Origin: CAZGOM01 sp964542875
GTDB taxonomy: Bacteria; Planctomycetota; Phycisphaerae; Phycisphaerales; Phycisphaeraceae
Reading direction: 5' to 3'
Length of the DNA: 64,000 bases
Assembly (NCBI GenBank): GCA_964542875.1
Contig: CAZIWA010000002.1
Coordinates: forward strand, 1 to 64,000
Under the pieces are notes generated by a model. That model saw nothing but the letters and a program-made list of their open reading frames with translations. It ran no database searches and was not told the DNA's origin. The position numbers were made by a program, and so were the translations under genes. Positions within the stretch are counted from its first letter, which is position 1. Each line of letters begins with the position of its first letter. Below, one piece after another: positions 42,128 to 50,459 of this stretch.

Positions 42128-42177
42128 GTTAGCCCGACGTGCAAACGAGGGTCTTCGGGCGCCAGCCCGACCTCCCG
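42128..42177. repeat. Dispersed repeat family C, copy 2
   Basis: GTTAGCCCGACGTGCAAACG, AGGGTCTTCGGGCGCCAGCC and CGACCTCCCG match copies 1 and 3. GTTAGC at 42243-42260 may be a further decayed copy. This 693-bp gap (41851-42543) is the longest without a gene and also holds the operator candidate, the hairpin at 42279 and a short family B piece at about 42350-42390. Confidence 0.7.
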
Positions 42178-42278
42178 AAAACCGCCCAAAATCACACACA
42201 CACCACTAAAAAGTCCAACCCACCGCCTCGCATAAAAAACCCCGTTAGCACAACGCTAGAACCAGTAATTCTGGGTGG

Positions 42279-42302
42279 CATGCTCTCGTTTTCGTGAGCA
42301 TG
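42279..42302. repeat. Hairpin element
   Basis: CATGCTC (42279-42285) and GAGCATG (42296-42302) enclose TCGTTTTCGT, so the whole 24 bp folds with one T-T mismatch. It is preceded by GGGTGG, as are the family D copies. Only this copy is in the window; its role is unknown. Confidence 0.5.
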
Positions 42303-42349
42303 TCTTCCTCTGTATCTGCGCTTTTTCTAAAGGGCCAAAGGCCCGCTGC

Positions 42350-42390
42350 TTTGACTTTTCCGCCTCTTAACTTCGCGTCTTCGGGCGCAC
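42350..42390. repeat. Dispersed repeat family B, short copy
   Basis: TTTTCCGCCTCTTAACTTCG followed by CGTCTTCGGGCG matches one arm of family B and then runs into family-C-like bases. It looks truncated. Confidence 0.5.
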
Positions 42391-42543
42391 CCAACCTCCC
42401 GGAAAGCTTCACAAAAACCCCGCCACACCCCTCAACGCCAACCACCCCGGGTGGCACGGCACGGCCCGCAGCAGTGCTGTGTCCGGGGCCGCACGCCAAC
42501 AAAAAACCAACCCCAATCTTCACCCATCACTCAATCTGCCAGA

Positions 42544-43452
42544 TCATTGAAACAACTCAGCCATCTGATCATCCACATACTCGGCATAGGTGCCTTCCGC
42601 GTAGCCTGAATTGTCGTAAAGATTCCGCGCCATCCGGTCGGTGTCGCCCCAGATCGCCGCCAGATGCATCCACCGCGCCGAGCCATCCTTCAGCAGCGCA
42701 TTGGAGCCTTCCGCTCCGCCAAAAGGCAGGTTGCTGGCCGCGTGGTTGGACCGGTACATCTCATACGGCGTCCCATCCTGGGGGCTCGCGTAAGGCGAAC
42801 GCTGCCGGTCCATCAGCATGATGGATTTATTGCTTTGCGCCACCCCCCACGTATTAGGCTGCTCCACGCGCCAGTTGAAGAAAAATCCCTTCCATTTGCG
42901 GGGAAAGCGCCAGTCTTCCTGGTAATACCCGCGCATGCCGTAGGTGCCCCAGTGCCAGCGCAGGTCGCCGTAATACCCCTGGGCATTGAAGCTGCCGTCC
43001 ATGTGATTGCTGCCAAAACCCGCCTTGAGCGAATAATCCGTGCCGCCCCAGCGGTACTCGCCGCTCCCGGCCCAGTCATTTTTGCTCGTCTGGTACCGCG
43101 GGTCCGCCGACGGGCACGCAGTGATGCTCTTGGGAATGTACTCCGCCGCCGCCTTATTGGCCTCCCACATCCACGAATAGGTCATGTATACGTCGGAATA
43201 CCACGTATCCATCTTCTGGCCCTGTCCTAGGCTGACGATGCCGGGGTAATACCCTTTGGTGTCCGTCGCATGGACATTAAGGGAAACGCCGTATTGCCTT
43301 TGATTTCCGAGGCACAGCGTTCTGCGTGCCGCTTCGCGGGCATTGCTCATCGCAGGAAGGGTCATCGCCAGCAGCACCGCCACGATGCTGATCACCACCA
43401 GAAGCTCAATAAGTGAAAATCCCAAGCGGACAGGGCGTTGTTTGATTTTCAT
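42544..43452 (-). CDS. Prepilin-type pseudopilin, H-X9-DG-like
   Basis: A 302-residue protein. The class III signal is LGFSLIELLVVISIVAVLLA with Phe and Glu+5, after a short basic leader; AAGAG lies upstream of the ATG. The C-terminal region has SNHAASNLPFGGAEGSNALLKDGS, split here as SNH (about 248) and ALLKDGSARW (about 263-272), the H-X9-DG-type ending of planctomycete pseudopilins. It is processed by a prepilin peptidase and exported. Its position 5' of the large secreted protein gene, with 693 bp between, parallels the pseudopilin-glycosidase-lyase operon at 94-4040, so one specialised pseudopilin per polysaccharide locus is plausible. Confidence 0.8.
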   Translation of the reverse strand: MKIKQRPVRLGFSLIELLVVISIVAVLLAMTLPAMSNAREAARRTLCLGNQRQYGVSLNVHATDTKGYYPGIVSLGQGQKMDTWYSDVYMTYSWMWEANKAAAEYIPKSITACPSADPRYQTSKNDWAGSGEYRWGGTDYSLKAGFGSNHMDGSFNAQGYYGDLRWHWGTYGMRGYYQEDWRFPRKWKGFFFNWRVEQPNTWGVAQSNKSIMLMDRQRSPYASPQDGTPYEMYRSNHAASNLPFGGAEGSNALLKDGSARWMHLAAIWGDTDRMARNLYDNSGYAEGTYAEYVDDQMAELFQ

Positions 43453-43581
43453 CGCGGCTCTTTCTTCTAATTTAATCTGAGATAGGAACGTACTTATTTA
43501 ATCCAGCCTACATTCCAGGGCTACAACCGCAAGCGGCGATTTCATTCACATGTTTGTTAAAACCGATTCTTGAGGCATCCC

Positions 43582-43662
43582 TTCCGGTAGGGTGGCGCCG
43601 AGTCCACGAGGCCCACCACGCCGCACCCCAGACCCGTTGACACATCAGCCACCAAAACCGCA
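43582..43662. repeat. Direct repeat family D, copy 1
   Basis: An 81-bp unit including GGTAGGGTGGCGCCGAGTCC, CGAGGCCCACCACGCCGC and CACCAAAACCGCA. The second copy at 44543-44625 is in the same orientation with a handful of differences. The two enclose the PD-(D/E)XK gene. Confidence 0.8.
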
Positions 43663-43720
43663 CCACCTCCACACCGGTGTCAACTCTAAAACTCCAATGC
43701 CCTCTCACGCCAAAAAATCG

Positions 43721-43770
43721 TTAGCCCGACGTGCAAACGAGGGTATTCGGGCGCAGCCCGACCTCCCGCT
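43721..43770. repeat. Dispersed repeat family C, copy 3
   Basis: GTTAGCCCGACGTGCAAACG, AGGGTATTCGGGCGCAGCCC and GACCTCCCG, nearly identical to copy 2. It abuts the 3' end of the PD-(D/E)XK gene. The 325-bp gap 43453-43777 is made up mainly of family D copy 1 and this copy. Confidence 0.75.
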
Positions 43771-43777
43771 CACGCCC

Positions 43778-44530
43778 TTAGGCATTTCGTCCTGCCTTCA
43801 CAATGTGAGCCACCGGCAGCCAGCAGAATTGCCCTTTCACCGCACTCCAATCAAAATTCCCGCATTGCGGAAATGAATCTGCATTCCAGTAACTCAACGG
43901 ATTCTTCTCGTCCTTCGTAATGGCGCAAAAATAGACACGGTCTTCGCAGGTTAACAGCACCTCCAGAAATGCCTTATTGGCCTCGCTAATTTTCAATCGA
44001 CGCCACGATCCGAACCGCGTTTCATCCTGCCGATCAGGGTGACCGTAAAACGCCGTGTCTAATTGATAGACCTTTTTAAATTCGGGCGTTTCACAAATGT
44101 AGTGATCGCCCTCGTACTCTCGATGGCTTTTCGTCCGATGCAGATGGGCCATCCGCCAGCACAGTTCGAGCTGGCCTTTGATCGTCGAATTGTAGGATTT
44201 GTTTTTGCAGCTCTCGGCATACTTTTCGTGCAGCTTGGTTTCCAGGAAGACCATTGCCGGCTTGGGTTCTCTTACGAGAATCGCGCCGTCGGGGCATCCA
44301 AATCCTTCATTGCCGAAGTTCAGCTCGCTGTAAATTGTCATTTCCGGATGTGTTCCTCTCAGGTTCGCAAATGGATTGGCCATGCCGTCGGGAAATTGCA
44401 GATCCGCCAGAAAATCACCGGATTCCGTCGGTAAAGCCACAAACATGAAATAAGACATGATCCCCCGTTCGCCATAGCATTGAAATCGTATGCGGTCGGA
44501 AACGCCCAGTTTCTCAAAGAATTCGGCCAT
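43778..44530 (-). CDS. Hypothetical protein with PD-(D/E)XK nuclease-like core
   Basis: A 250-residue cytoplasmic protein; GGAGAG lies 5 bases before the ATG at 44530, and the longer frame to 44611 only covers the family D repeat. The core reads Glu69 (IYSELNFG), CPDGAILV (Pro80-Asp81), MVFLETKLHEK (Glu97-Thr98-Lys99) and Gln120 (KGQLELCW), the E, PD, ExK, Q spacing of PD-(D/E)XK nucleases. Family members cut DNA or RNA in restriction, repair and transposition; no methylase or helicase partner is present. Codon use is less GC-rich than in the neighbours. The gene lies between two direct repeats of about 81 bp, which suggests a cassette. No close family is recognised. Confidence 0.6.
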   Translation of the reverse strand: MAEFFEKLGVSDRIRFQCYGERGIMSYFMFVALPTESGDFLADLQFPDGMANPFANLRGTHPEMTIYSELNFGNEGFGCPDGAILVREPKPAMVFLETKLHEKYAESCKNKSYNSTIKGQLELCWRMAHLHRTKSHREYEGDHYICETPEFKKVYQLDTAFYGHPDRQDETRFGSWRRLKISEANKAFLEVLLTCEDRVYFCAITKDEKNPLSYWNADSFPQCGNFDWSAVKGQFCWLPVAHIVKAGRNA

Positions 44531-44542
44531 CACATCTCTCCA

Positions 44543-44625
44543 TTCCCGGTAGGGTGGCGCCGAGTCCTCGAGGCCCACCACGCCGCGCCCCAGACCCCTT
44601 GACCCCATCAATCACCAAAACCGCA
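44543..44625. repeat. Direct repeat family D, copy 2
   Basis: GGTAGGGTGGCGCCGAGTCC, TCGAGGCCCACCACGCCGCG and CACCAAAACCGCA, in the same orientation as copy 1. It begins 13 bp before the ATG of the PD-(D/E)XK gene, so it forms its leader. Confidence 0.8.
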
Positions 44626-44820
44626 TCATTCTCAAACCGTTGCTCTTTTTCTACCTTCTCCTCTAAGCTCTGTCGCTTTCCTGCTCTACTGCACTTGTGT
44701 TCATCTATTTATTATTGCGGTTCTCCGCAATCGGCCCACCAAACCCGCACCATCATCAAACCGGTGCCCATCCTTATCTTCATAATCTTCCCCCACGCAG
44801 GCGACCCACTTTCCTCACCC

Positions 44821-44880
44821 TTTCCGCCTCTTCACCTTCGCGTCTTCGCGCCTTAGCGGTAAAAGTTCTGCTCCGCTGTC
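44821..44880. repeat. Dispersed repeat family B, copy 5 (single arm)
   Basis: TTTCCGCCTCTTCACCTTCG, CGTCTTCGCGCCTTAGCGG and TAAAAGTTCTGCTCCGC. The gap 44531-45156 otherwise holds family D copy 2 and the promoter below. Confidence 0.65.
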
Positions 44881-45079
44881 GATCCTGATATACGGATTCA
44901 GCTCAAACGTCCGCAGGCCAAACTACGATAGATCGCCTCCGGGCCTTCATGCCTGAAAAACACCCAGCCTTCCACGCCCTAAAAACCCAAACCACAAATT
45001 AAAATCGCAAATCTTGCCCTCAGCCCCGCTTTCCCACGCATTTCACCCCAAGTTCTTCCCATTCTGGTAACAACGTTCC

Positions 45080-45108
45080 TTGACGCTCCCCCCCATGACA
45101 AGTAAATT
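45080..45108 (+). promoter_or_regulatory. Sigma-70-type promoter of the HEAT-repeat gene
   Basis: TTGACG (45080-45085), 17-bp spacer, TAAATT (45103-45108), 48 bp before the ATG at 45157. Both boxes match the consensus in 4 to 5 of 6 positions and the spacing is ideal. Confidence 0.6.
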
Positions 45109-45156
45109 GCCCATGCGTACCGTTGATTCCATGTGTCCCAAGAGGGAGTCGGTTTT

Positions 45157-47361
45157 ATGGTTGTACAGCGACGCTGGCTTGCCGGAGTTTCTGCATCGGT
45201 GATTCTTGCCGCTTCGCTTACGGCGTTCGGCCAGGCCAAGCAGGACCCCAAATCCCTTTGGCAAGACTTCAACCATTATGTCCGCGTTGCACGGCCCGAC
45301 ATGGCCGCCGCCACCGGCAATTCTCTCCTGGCGCTCTACCCTGAAGGCAAAGATGGCAACCGCCAACTGCTGGAAGTGGTCGAGAACGCTGGCGATTACG
45401 CCGATTTTGAAGCCACCCTCGAACGCGCTTCCCGCGTCGAGAAGCTCAAGCCCATCGCTGACAAAGTCATGAGCCGCCTCCAGGCCGCCCGTGTCGAACG
45501 CAGCAAGGAACCCGAACGGATCGTCGCTGACATCAAGCGCCTTGGCGAAGGTGAACGCGCTTACGCCAACGCCCTGGCCCGCCTGCGCGCCGCTGGCCCA
45601 TACGCCACGCCGGAATTCCTCAAGGCCCTCGCCGACAAGGAAAACGCACGCCTTCACCCGTACATCATGCAGGCCATGGTCTCCATCGGCCGCCCCCTGA
45701 TCTACCCGCTCTCTGAATCGCTCAACCAGCTTGAGCCCGTCACCCAGAGCCAGGTTGCCCAGGTTCTCGCCGACATCGGCTACCCGCTTTCCCTCCCGTA
45801 CATCAAGCGCTCCATCGAAAACCCCGCAACCGATCCCGCTGCAAAGCAGATCCTCCAGGCGGCCTTCGACCGTATCTCCGCGCCGCTCAACCATGTCCCC
45901 GGCAACGCAACGGCTTCCGAACTCTTCCTCACCCTCGCTGAAAACTACTACAAGGCCAGCACCATCGGTGCCGCAGCCCCCGGTGTGGAATCCAGCGCAG
46001 GCACGGAAAACGGGATCATCTGGGAATACGACCGCACCGCGGGCCTCGTTCCCATCCCCGTCCCCAAAGCCATCTACGGCGACGTCCTGGCCATGCGTGC
46101 TTCCCGCGCCGCCCTGGAACTCAACCGCCAGCTCGACCGCGCCCTCAGCCTCTGGCTCATGGCCAACCTCCGCCGCGAAAACCGGCTCAACGGCGGCACC
46201 GACCTCAGCTACTCCTCCAAGTGGCAGGCCCCCATGTTCTACGTGGAAATGGCAGGCCCCAGCCGCATCCATGACATCCTGGAAGGCGCCCTTAACGACA
46301 ACGACCCCGTCCTGGCCCTCGACGCCATCGACGCGCTCTCCAAGACCGCAGGCACCGCAGCCCTCGTCAACAAAGAAGGCGGCGTCCAGCCCCTCCTGCG
46401 CTGCCTCTCCTACCCCGACCGTCGCGTCCGCTTCACCGCGGCCTTCGCCCTCTGCAACGCTCGGCCCACCGCGCTCTTCCCCGGTGCCAACCGCATCGTC
46501 CCCGTTCTCACCGAAGCCGTTCGCCAGGGTGATGTGAAGTACGCTCTCGTCATCGGCCGCGATACCGAAGACGCAAACAAGCTCGCCGCCGTCGCCACCG
46601 ACATGGGCTACCAGGTCGTCGCCGGTGACTCCCTTGACGCAATCGCGCCCCAGATGGCCACCATCCCCGGCGTCGACATCGTCCTGGTCCACAAAGACCT
46701 CACCAACCTCCTTCGCACCAAGCAGCGCTTCAACGCTGACTACAAGCTCGCCGGCGTCCCCGTCATCGCGCTCGTCGAAGAAGGCCAGAAGCCCGAAGTC
46801 ACCCGGTCCACCAAGAACCTGGGCACCGTCCTGGTCATGAACGAAACCTCCAAGCCCGAGGAAATCAAGACCGCCGCCGAAGGTGCACTCAAAGCCCTCG
46901 CAGGCCGCCAGATCACCGGCGAAGAAGCCGAAGTCTTCGCCACCCGCGCCCTTGGCATCCTTTACGAAATCGGTTCCGACCGCGCCAGCATCTTCAAGGT
47001 CTCCGAAGCACGCAACGCCCTCGTCGAAGCTTTGAACGACCCCCGCGAAAAGGTCGCTATCAAGGCCGGCGAAGTCCTCGCCCTCCAGGATGACCCCGAA
47101 GTCCAGCGCGCCCTCGGCAACGCCGCCCTTGACCCTGCCCGGCCCACCGAACAGCGTCTGGCCCTCCTGGGCTCCCTGGCCACCAACGCCCGTTCCTACG
47201 GCAACCGGCTCAGCGAACTCCAGGTCGATAAGCTCATGCAGCTCATCAAGTCCAGCACGGGCGACCTGGCCATCGCCGCTGCCCGCGTCCACGGCGCCCT
47301 CACTCTCCCGACCAGCGACGTGGTCGAGCTGATCGCCGTCCCCCAGGCCAAGGCCCAGTAA
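45157..47361 (+). CDS. Exported HEAT-repeat protein with embedded degenerate receiver domain
   Basis: A 734-residue protein. The ATG at 45157 (GGGAG 8 bases before) begins a signal peptide (MVVQRRWLAGVSASVILAAS, cut near AFG-QA); a GTG at 45133 is less likely. Helical repeats of HEAT type run from about 110 to 455 and from 590 to 730 (DPVLALDAIDALSKTAGTAA, VRFTAAFALCNARPTALF, VAIKAGEVLALQDDPEVQRA). Between them, about 460-578, is a five-strand alternating domain like CheY: YALVIGRDTED, GVDIVLVHKDL, GVPVIALVEEG, GTVLVMNETSKPEE. The phospho-acceptor aspartate appears replaced by histidine. The strong bias to C-ending codons, clear promoter and terminator suggest high expression. It probably acts as a periplasmic scaffold. 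Function unknown. Confidence 0.75.
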   Translation: MVVQRRWLAGVSASVILAASLTAFGQAKQDPKSLWQDFNHYVRVARPDMAAATGNSLLALYPEGKDGNRQLLEVVENAGDYADFEATLERASRVEKLKPIADKVMSRLQAARVERSKEPERIVADIKRLGEGERAYANALARLRAAGPYATPEFLKALADKENARLHPYIMQAMVSIGRPLIYPLSESLNQLEPVTQSQVAQVLADIGYPLSLPYIKRSIENPATDPAAKQILQAAFDRISAPLNHVPGNATASELFLTLAENYYKASTIGAAAPGVESSAGTENGIIWEYDRTAGLVPIPVPKAIYGDVLAMRASRAALELNRQLDRALSLWLMANLRRENRLNGGTDLSYSSKWQAPMFYVEMAGPSRIHDILEGALNDNDPVLALDAIDALSKTAGTAALVNKEGGVQPLLRCLSYPDRRVRFTAAFALCNARPTALFPGANRIVPVLTEAVRQGDVKYALVIGRDTEDANKLAAVATDMGYQVVAGDSLDAIAPQMATIPGVDIVLVHKDLTNLLRTKQRFNADYKLAGVPVIALVEEGQKPEVTRSTKNLGTVLVMNETSKPEEIKTAAEGALKALAGRQITGEEAEVFATRALGILYEIGSDRASIFKVSEARNALVEALNDPREKVAIKAGEVLALQDDPEVQRALGNAALDPARPTEQRLALLGSLATNARSYGNRLSELQVDKLMQLIKSSTGDLAIAAARVHGALTLPTSDVVELIAVPQAKAQ

Positions 47362-47398
47362 TCGGTCCTCGGTCCGCAGTCAACCCAAGTTGAATCCA

Positions 47399-47434
47399 AA
47401 AAGCGGTCGGGCTCATACGAGTCCGACCGCTTTT
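47399..47434 (+). terminator. Terminator of the HEAT-repeat gene
   Basis: AAAAGCGGTCGGGCTC pairs with GAGTCCGACCGCTTTT around an ATAC loop, with one G-T pair; TTTTCATTT follows. It lies 37 bp after the stop. Confidence 0.85.
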
Positions 47435-47596
47435 CATTTCACCACCCAACTCCTCACCGCCGACTCTTTCCACACCCGCATCAACCGCAGCTCCCGCCGT
47501 TCATAACTCCTTATTTTTGATTTTTACTACCACGTGGTAGTACCACACGGAAAAGACCTCCTCATAGAGCTCAAAACCACTTCAAAAATAGCTTGA

Positions 47597-47625
47597 TTGG
47601 CGTGCGGAGTGCCCTCACGTTATCT
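47597..47625 (+). promoter_or_regulatory. Candidate promoter of the DUF1015 gene
   Basis: TTGGCG (47597-47602), 17-bp spacer, TTATCT (47620-47625), 48 bp upstream of the ATG at 47674. The interval 47362-47673 otherwise holds only the preceding terminator. Confidence 0.5.
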
Positions 47626-47673
47626 TGTTGAGCCCGGTTTTTGAACATAAACCCGCCATCTGGGAGCCAGAAA

Positions 47674-49008
47674 ATGCCCCGAATCCAGCCAATTCCAGCG
47701 ATTTCCTTCGTCCCGCCCGCCTCAGGTGACGTATCCGCCCTCATCGCCCCGCCCTACGACGTGCTGGATGAAAAAGGCAAAGCGGCGCTTTTGGCCAAAG
47801 ACAGCCACAACATCGTTGCGGTCGATCTGCCTCACTTGCCCGCCAAAACTGTTGGCCCTGACGAGACTTACAGCAAGGCTGGCGAGCTCTACCGCGCTTG
47901 GATCGCTTCCGGCGTGCTTAAAAAGGCTTCAAAGCCAGCGCTTTTTGTCTATCAGCAGACATATACGGCTAAAAATCAGGTGTTTAAGCGCCGTGGGCTC
48001 ATCGCCAACGTCGCCGTGAAGCCTTTCGGCAAGGCAACCGACGGCCTTGGCGGCATTCATCCGCACGAACAGACGTTTTCCGGCCCAAAAGAGGACCGGA
48101 TGAAGCTGATGAAGGCCACAAAGGCGCAATTATCGCCCATTTTCGGGATGTATTCCGACCCGCAGGACCAGGTCGGACCACTGCTTGCCAAAGTCATAAA
48201 TGCCGGTAAGCCTGCTGTTTACGCCACCAGTTCCGGCGACAGCGTGCTTCATGAGCTCTGGCCCGTCGAAGATCAGGCCGCCATCGCCGGCTTCACCGCA
48301 GCAGTCCAGGCACGGGAGATCTTCATCGCCGACGGCCATCACCGGTACACCACCGCATTGAACTATAAGATTGGACTTGAAAAAGAGTTAGGTTCACTTC
48401 CTGAGGACCATCCGGCCAACAACTGCCTGTTTGTTCTGATCTCCCTCCAGGACCCGGGCATGATCATTCTTCCCACGCACCGGGTGCTTGGCTCCATGGG
48501 CAAGTACTCGTTTGAAGCCTTCAAGAAGGCCAGTGCACCTTATTTGAAGCTGGCGCCTTTCGCCGGTAAGTCTTTATCTGAATTTGAATTGGCGCTTCCG
48601 AAGGCGGGCCCGCACGCCATCGGGCTTTATGACCCGCGCAACCCCGGGCAGACGATGTGGATCGCCACAACTCTTGATGCCGACCCACTTAAGGAATCGC
48701 ACAGCACGATGTCCAACGCCTGGCGCCAGCTCGATGTCGCCATTGTGCAACACATCTACGTTGAGAAGATCTGTCAGGCCCAACTCTGCAATCCCGGCCA
48801 ATCCGTGGCATGGAAGTTCCCGCACACGGCCGCCGAGTTTGACCACGACACCCATGCCGATGGCTATCAGCTTGGTTTGATGGTCCAGCCGACTCCTCTT
48901 GATGCCGTTCGGCTGGTGAGTGAAGCGGGCGAACTGATGCCGCAAAAAAGCACTTTTTTCTATCCTAAGCTAGCCACTGGACTTGTCATCAATCCATTGG
49001 AAGCTTAA
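47674..49008 (+). CDS. DUF1015 family protein
   Basis: A 444-residue protein of the DUF1015 family, widespread and uncharacterised, sometimes annotated as HTH-containing or SpoOJ-related in error. The signature FIADGHHRYTTAL (about 218-230) is present, together with the opening SALIAPPYDVLDEKGKAALL and IHPHEQTFSGPKEDRMKLM. The family fold and role are unproven; links to serine metabolism have been proposed. The ATG at 47674 has GGGAG 7 bases upstream; the track frame from 47641 (TTG) is longer but less likely. It has its own candidate promoter, and the next gene starts 80 bp after its stop. Confidence 0.85.
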   Translation: MPRIQPIPAISFVPPASGDVSALIAPPYDVLDEKGKAALLAKDSHNIVAVDLPHLPAKTVGPDETYSKAGELYRAWIASGVLKKASKPALFVYQQTYTAKNQVFKRRGLIANVAVKPFGKATDGLGGIHPHEQTFSGPKEDRMKLMKATKAQLSPIFGMYSDPQDQVGPLLAKVINAGKPAVYATSSGDSVLHELWPVEDQAAIAGFTAAVQAREIFIADGHHRYTTALNYKIGLEKELGSLPEDHPANNCLFVLISLQDPGMIILPTHRVLGSMGKYSFEAFKKASAPYLKLAPFAGKSLSEFELALPKAGPHAIGLYDPRNPGQTMWIATTLDADPLKESHSTMSNAWRQLDVAIVQHIYVEKICQAQLCNPGQSVAWKFPHTAAEFDHDTHADGYQLGLMVQPTPLDAVRLVSEAGELMPQKSTFFYPKLATGLVINPLEA

Positions 49009-49088
49009 GCTGGGACCCGTTGTTTTTACCGGGCCTCAATTTAATGTGTTTCCCTTGAATGACTGGCAATCAGTCAGCAGGATATTCC

Positions 49089-49988
49089 GTGAAAATTCCG
49101 AAATACTGGGCGCGTGGGACGTATTCTGATTCAAGCTCAACCAAAGGCGAAATATGCGCCTGGGGTTGGTCTGATATAAGCCAGGACGATGCCAAATCAG
49201 CCGCCGTCGAGCGCGCTAAACGGATCAGCCAGGCGTTAAATGACCCCGATCGGGATGTCAAAGGCCTTCGCCGCGGGCAGGAATATGAATACGGCGCTTA
49301 TCCGCTGCGCGAAGAAGTGATTGAAACGCTCAAAGACGATGCCGGAAATGTGATCGCCATGATCACCCGGAATCGGTACGGAGCGCTTGTCCTAAATACC
49401 ACCCAAGTCTGTTTTGTGGATGTAGACTTTCCCGAGCCCACCTCCGCCGGGCTGGGTTTCTTTGACAAAATCAAGTGGTTCTTCAGTTCTTCAATGTACA
49501 AGGAGGCCAGCGAGGCGCTGGCGAAAAAGACCACCGATTCAATCGGTGCTTGGGCCAAGGCCCACCCTCACCAATCCTTTCGGCTCTACCGAACCGCAGC
49601 AGGTCTTCGGCTGCTGTTTACCGACCGGCTTTACGACCCCGTATCGCCTGAAGTGAACCAGTTATTTGAACAACTGGGCAGTGATCGTCTTTACAGGGCT
49701 CTGACCAAAAAACAGGAATGCTTCCGCGCGAGATTAACGCCTAAGCCATGGCGTTGTGGCGCGAGTTCGCCTGGAAACGGGTACCAATTCACCGCTGATG
49801 GCGCAGCGGGTGGAGTTAAATCAGAGCACGAGCGCTGGACGGTTGCGTATGACAAAGCAGGAGAAGGGTTCGCCGTGTGTGAGCTTCTGAATTCATATGG
49901 CCAAGCGCCTGCTGACCCTGGGATTTCCCGGATGCTCTCGCTCCACGACGGCTATACGGTCAAGCGTCCGGGGCTGCCGTTGGCGTAA
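49089..49988 (+). CDS. Conserved protein of unknown function
   Basis: About 299 residues from the GTG at 49089 (AGGA upstream); an ATG at 49059 in the same frame has no ribosome site. The sequence contains GLRLLFTDRLYDPVSPEVNQ and FEQLGSDRLYRALTKKQECF, followed by RARLTPKPWRCG; I remember this wording from conserved uncharacterised bacterial proteins but cannot name the family. There is no signal peptide or membrane segment. It overlaps the 3' end of the convergent gene at 49960 by 29 bp, so both tails are read from both strands. Confidence 0.65.
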   Translation: MKIPKYWARGTYSDSSSTKGEICAWGWSDISQDDAKSAAVERAKRISQALNDPDRDVKGLRRGQEYEYGAYPLREEVIETLKDDAGNVIAMITRNRYGALVLNTTQVCFVDVDFPEPTSAGLGFFDKIKWFFSSSMYKEASEALAKKTTDSIGAWAKAHPHQSFRLYRTAAGLRLLFTDRLYDPVSPEVNQLFEQLGSDRLYRALTKKQECFRARLTPKPWRCGASSPGNGYQFTADGAAGGVKSEHERWTVAYDKAGEGFAVCELLNSYGQAPADPGISRMLSLHDGYTVKRPGLPLA

Positions 49989-50382
49989 TGGTGCTGAGGG
50001 TCCATTGGCCTGAGCCTGCCTCGGCGAGAGTGCAACGAGTATGGCCAGCCAGACGCCAGCGGATATCGAGCGTGATAAGCGAACCCGTCCAAGCGATTGG
50101 AGTGAATGTGCCGGTGTCGGCCTGAAGCACAAAACCCCGGCCGCTTGAGACAGGACCTTCGTAAGTGAGATAAATTTTTCGGTGGGGGTCCAGAGGCGTG
50201 AGGGGCCAATTGGGCTGGGCCAGCCAGAGACAGGGGGGGACGGGAACCCGAAAGGTGGTGAGGCCGGCGTTCTCAACCCCTTGAGTGAGCGGGTTTTGCA
50301 GAAGCCAATCATAATGCGCCCCGGCAGATGTGGTATGCCAGAGAAGGGTGGTCAGGAGAAGTTGAGGGGTGTGCCTGGGCAT
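49960..50382 (-). CDS. Small exported protein, unknown
   Basis: A 140-residue product with a short hydrophobic start (MPRHTPQLLLTTLLWHTTSA), probably a signal peptide, followed by a beta-rich body: RVPVPPCLWLAQPNWPLTP, RKIYLTYEGPVSSGRGF, GSLITLDIRWRLAGHTRCTL. The composition and beta pattern fit a real periplasmic protein. No family is recognised. The competing frame at 49893-50312 looks like a shadow. The gene overlaps the preceding convergent gene by 29 bp. No ribosome site is apparent before the ATG, and its promoter would lie in the short divergent gap to the TPR lipoprotein gene (50383-50459). Confidence 0.6.
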   Translation of the reverse strand: MPRHTPQLLLTTLLWHTTSAGAHYDWLLQNPLTQGVENAGLTTFRVPVPPCLWLAQPNWPLTPLDPHRKIYLTYEGPVSSGRGFVLQADTGTFTPIAWTGSLITLDIRWRLAGHTRCTLAEAGSGQWTLSTITPTAAPDA

Positions 50383-50459
50383 TGATTTTCGGGTTAAGAA
50401 AACTGGCGCTCCGTGAGAAGTGCTTTACAATACCGTACAACAAGGAAAAGGATTTTCCC

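Noticed and set aside
37513..43770. Family C repeats as a CRISPR array
   Set aside because: Copies are kilobases apart with no regular spacers and no cas genes.
45043..47292. A 749-codon open frame antisense to the HEAT-repeat gene
   Set aside because: It mirrors the strong codon bias of the real gene; the product is Gly/Val/Asp-rich without any family pattern, and has no ribosome site.
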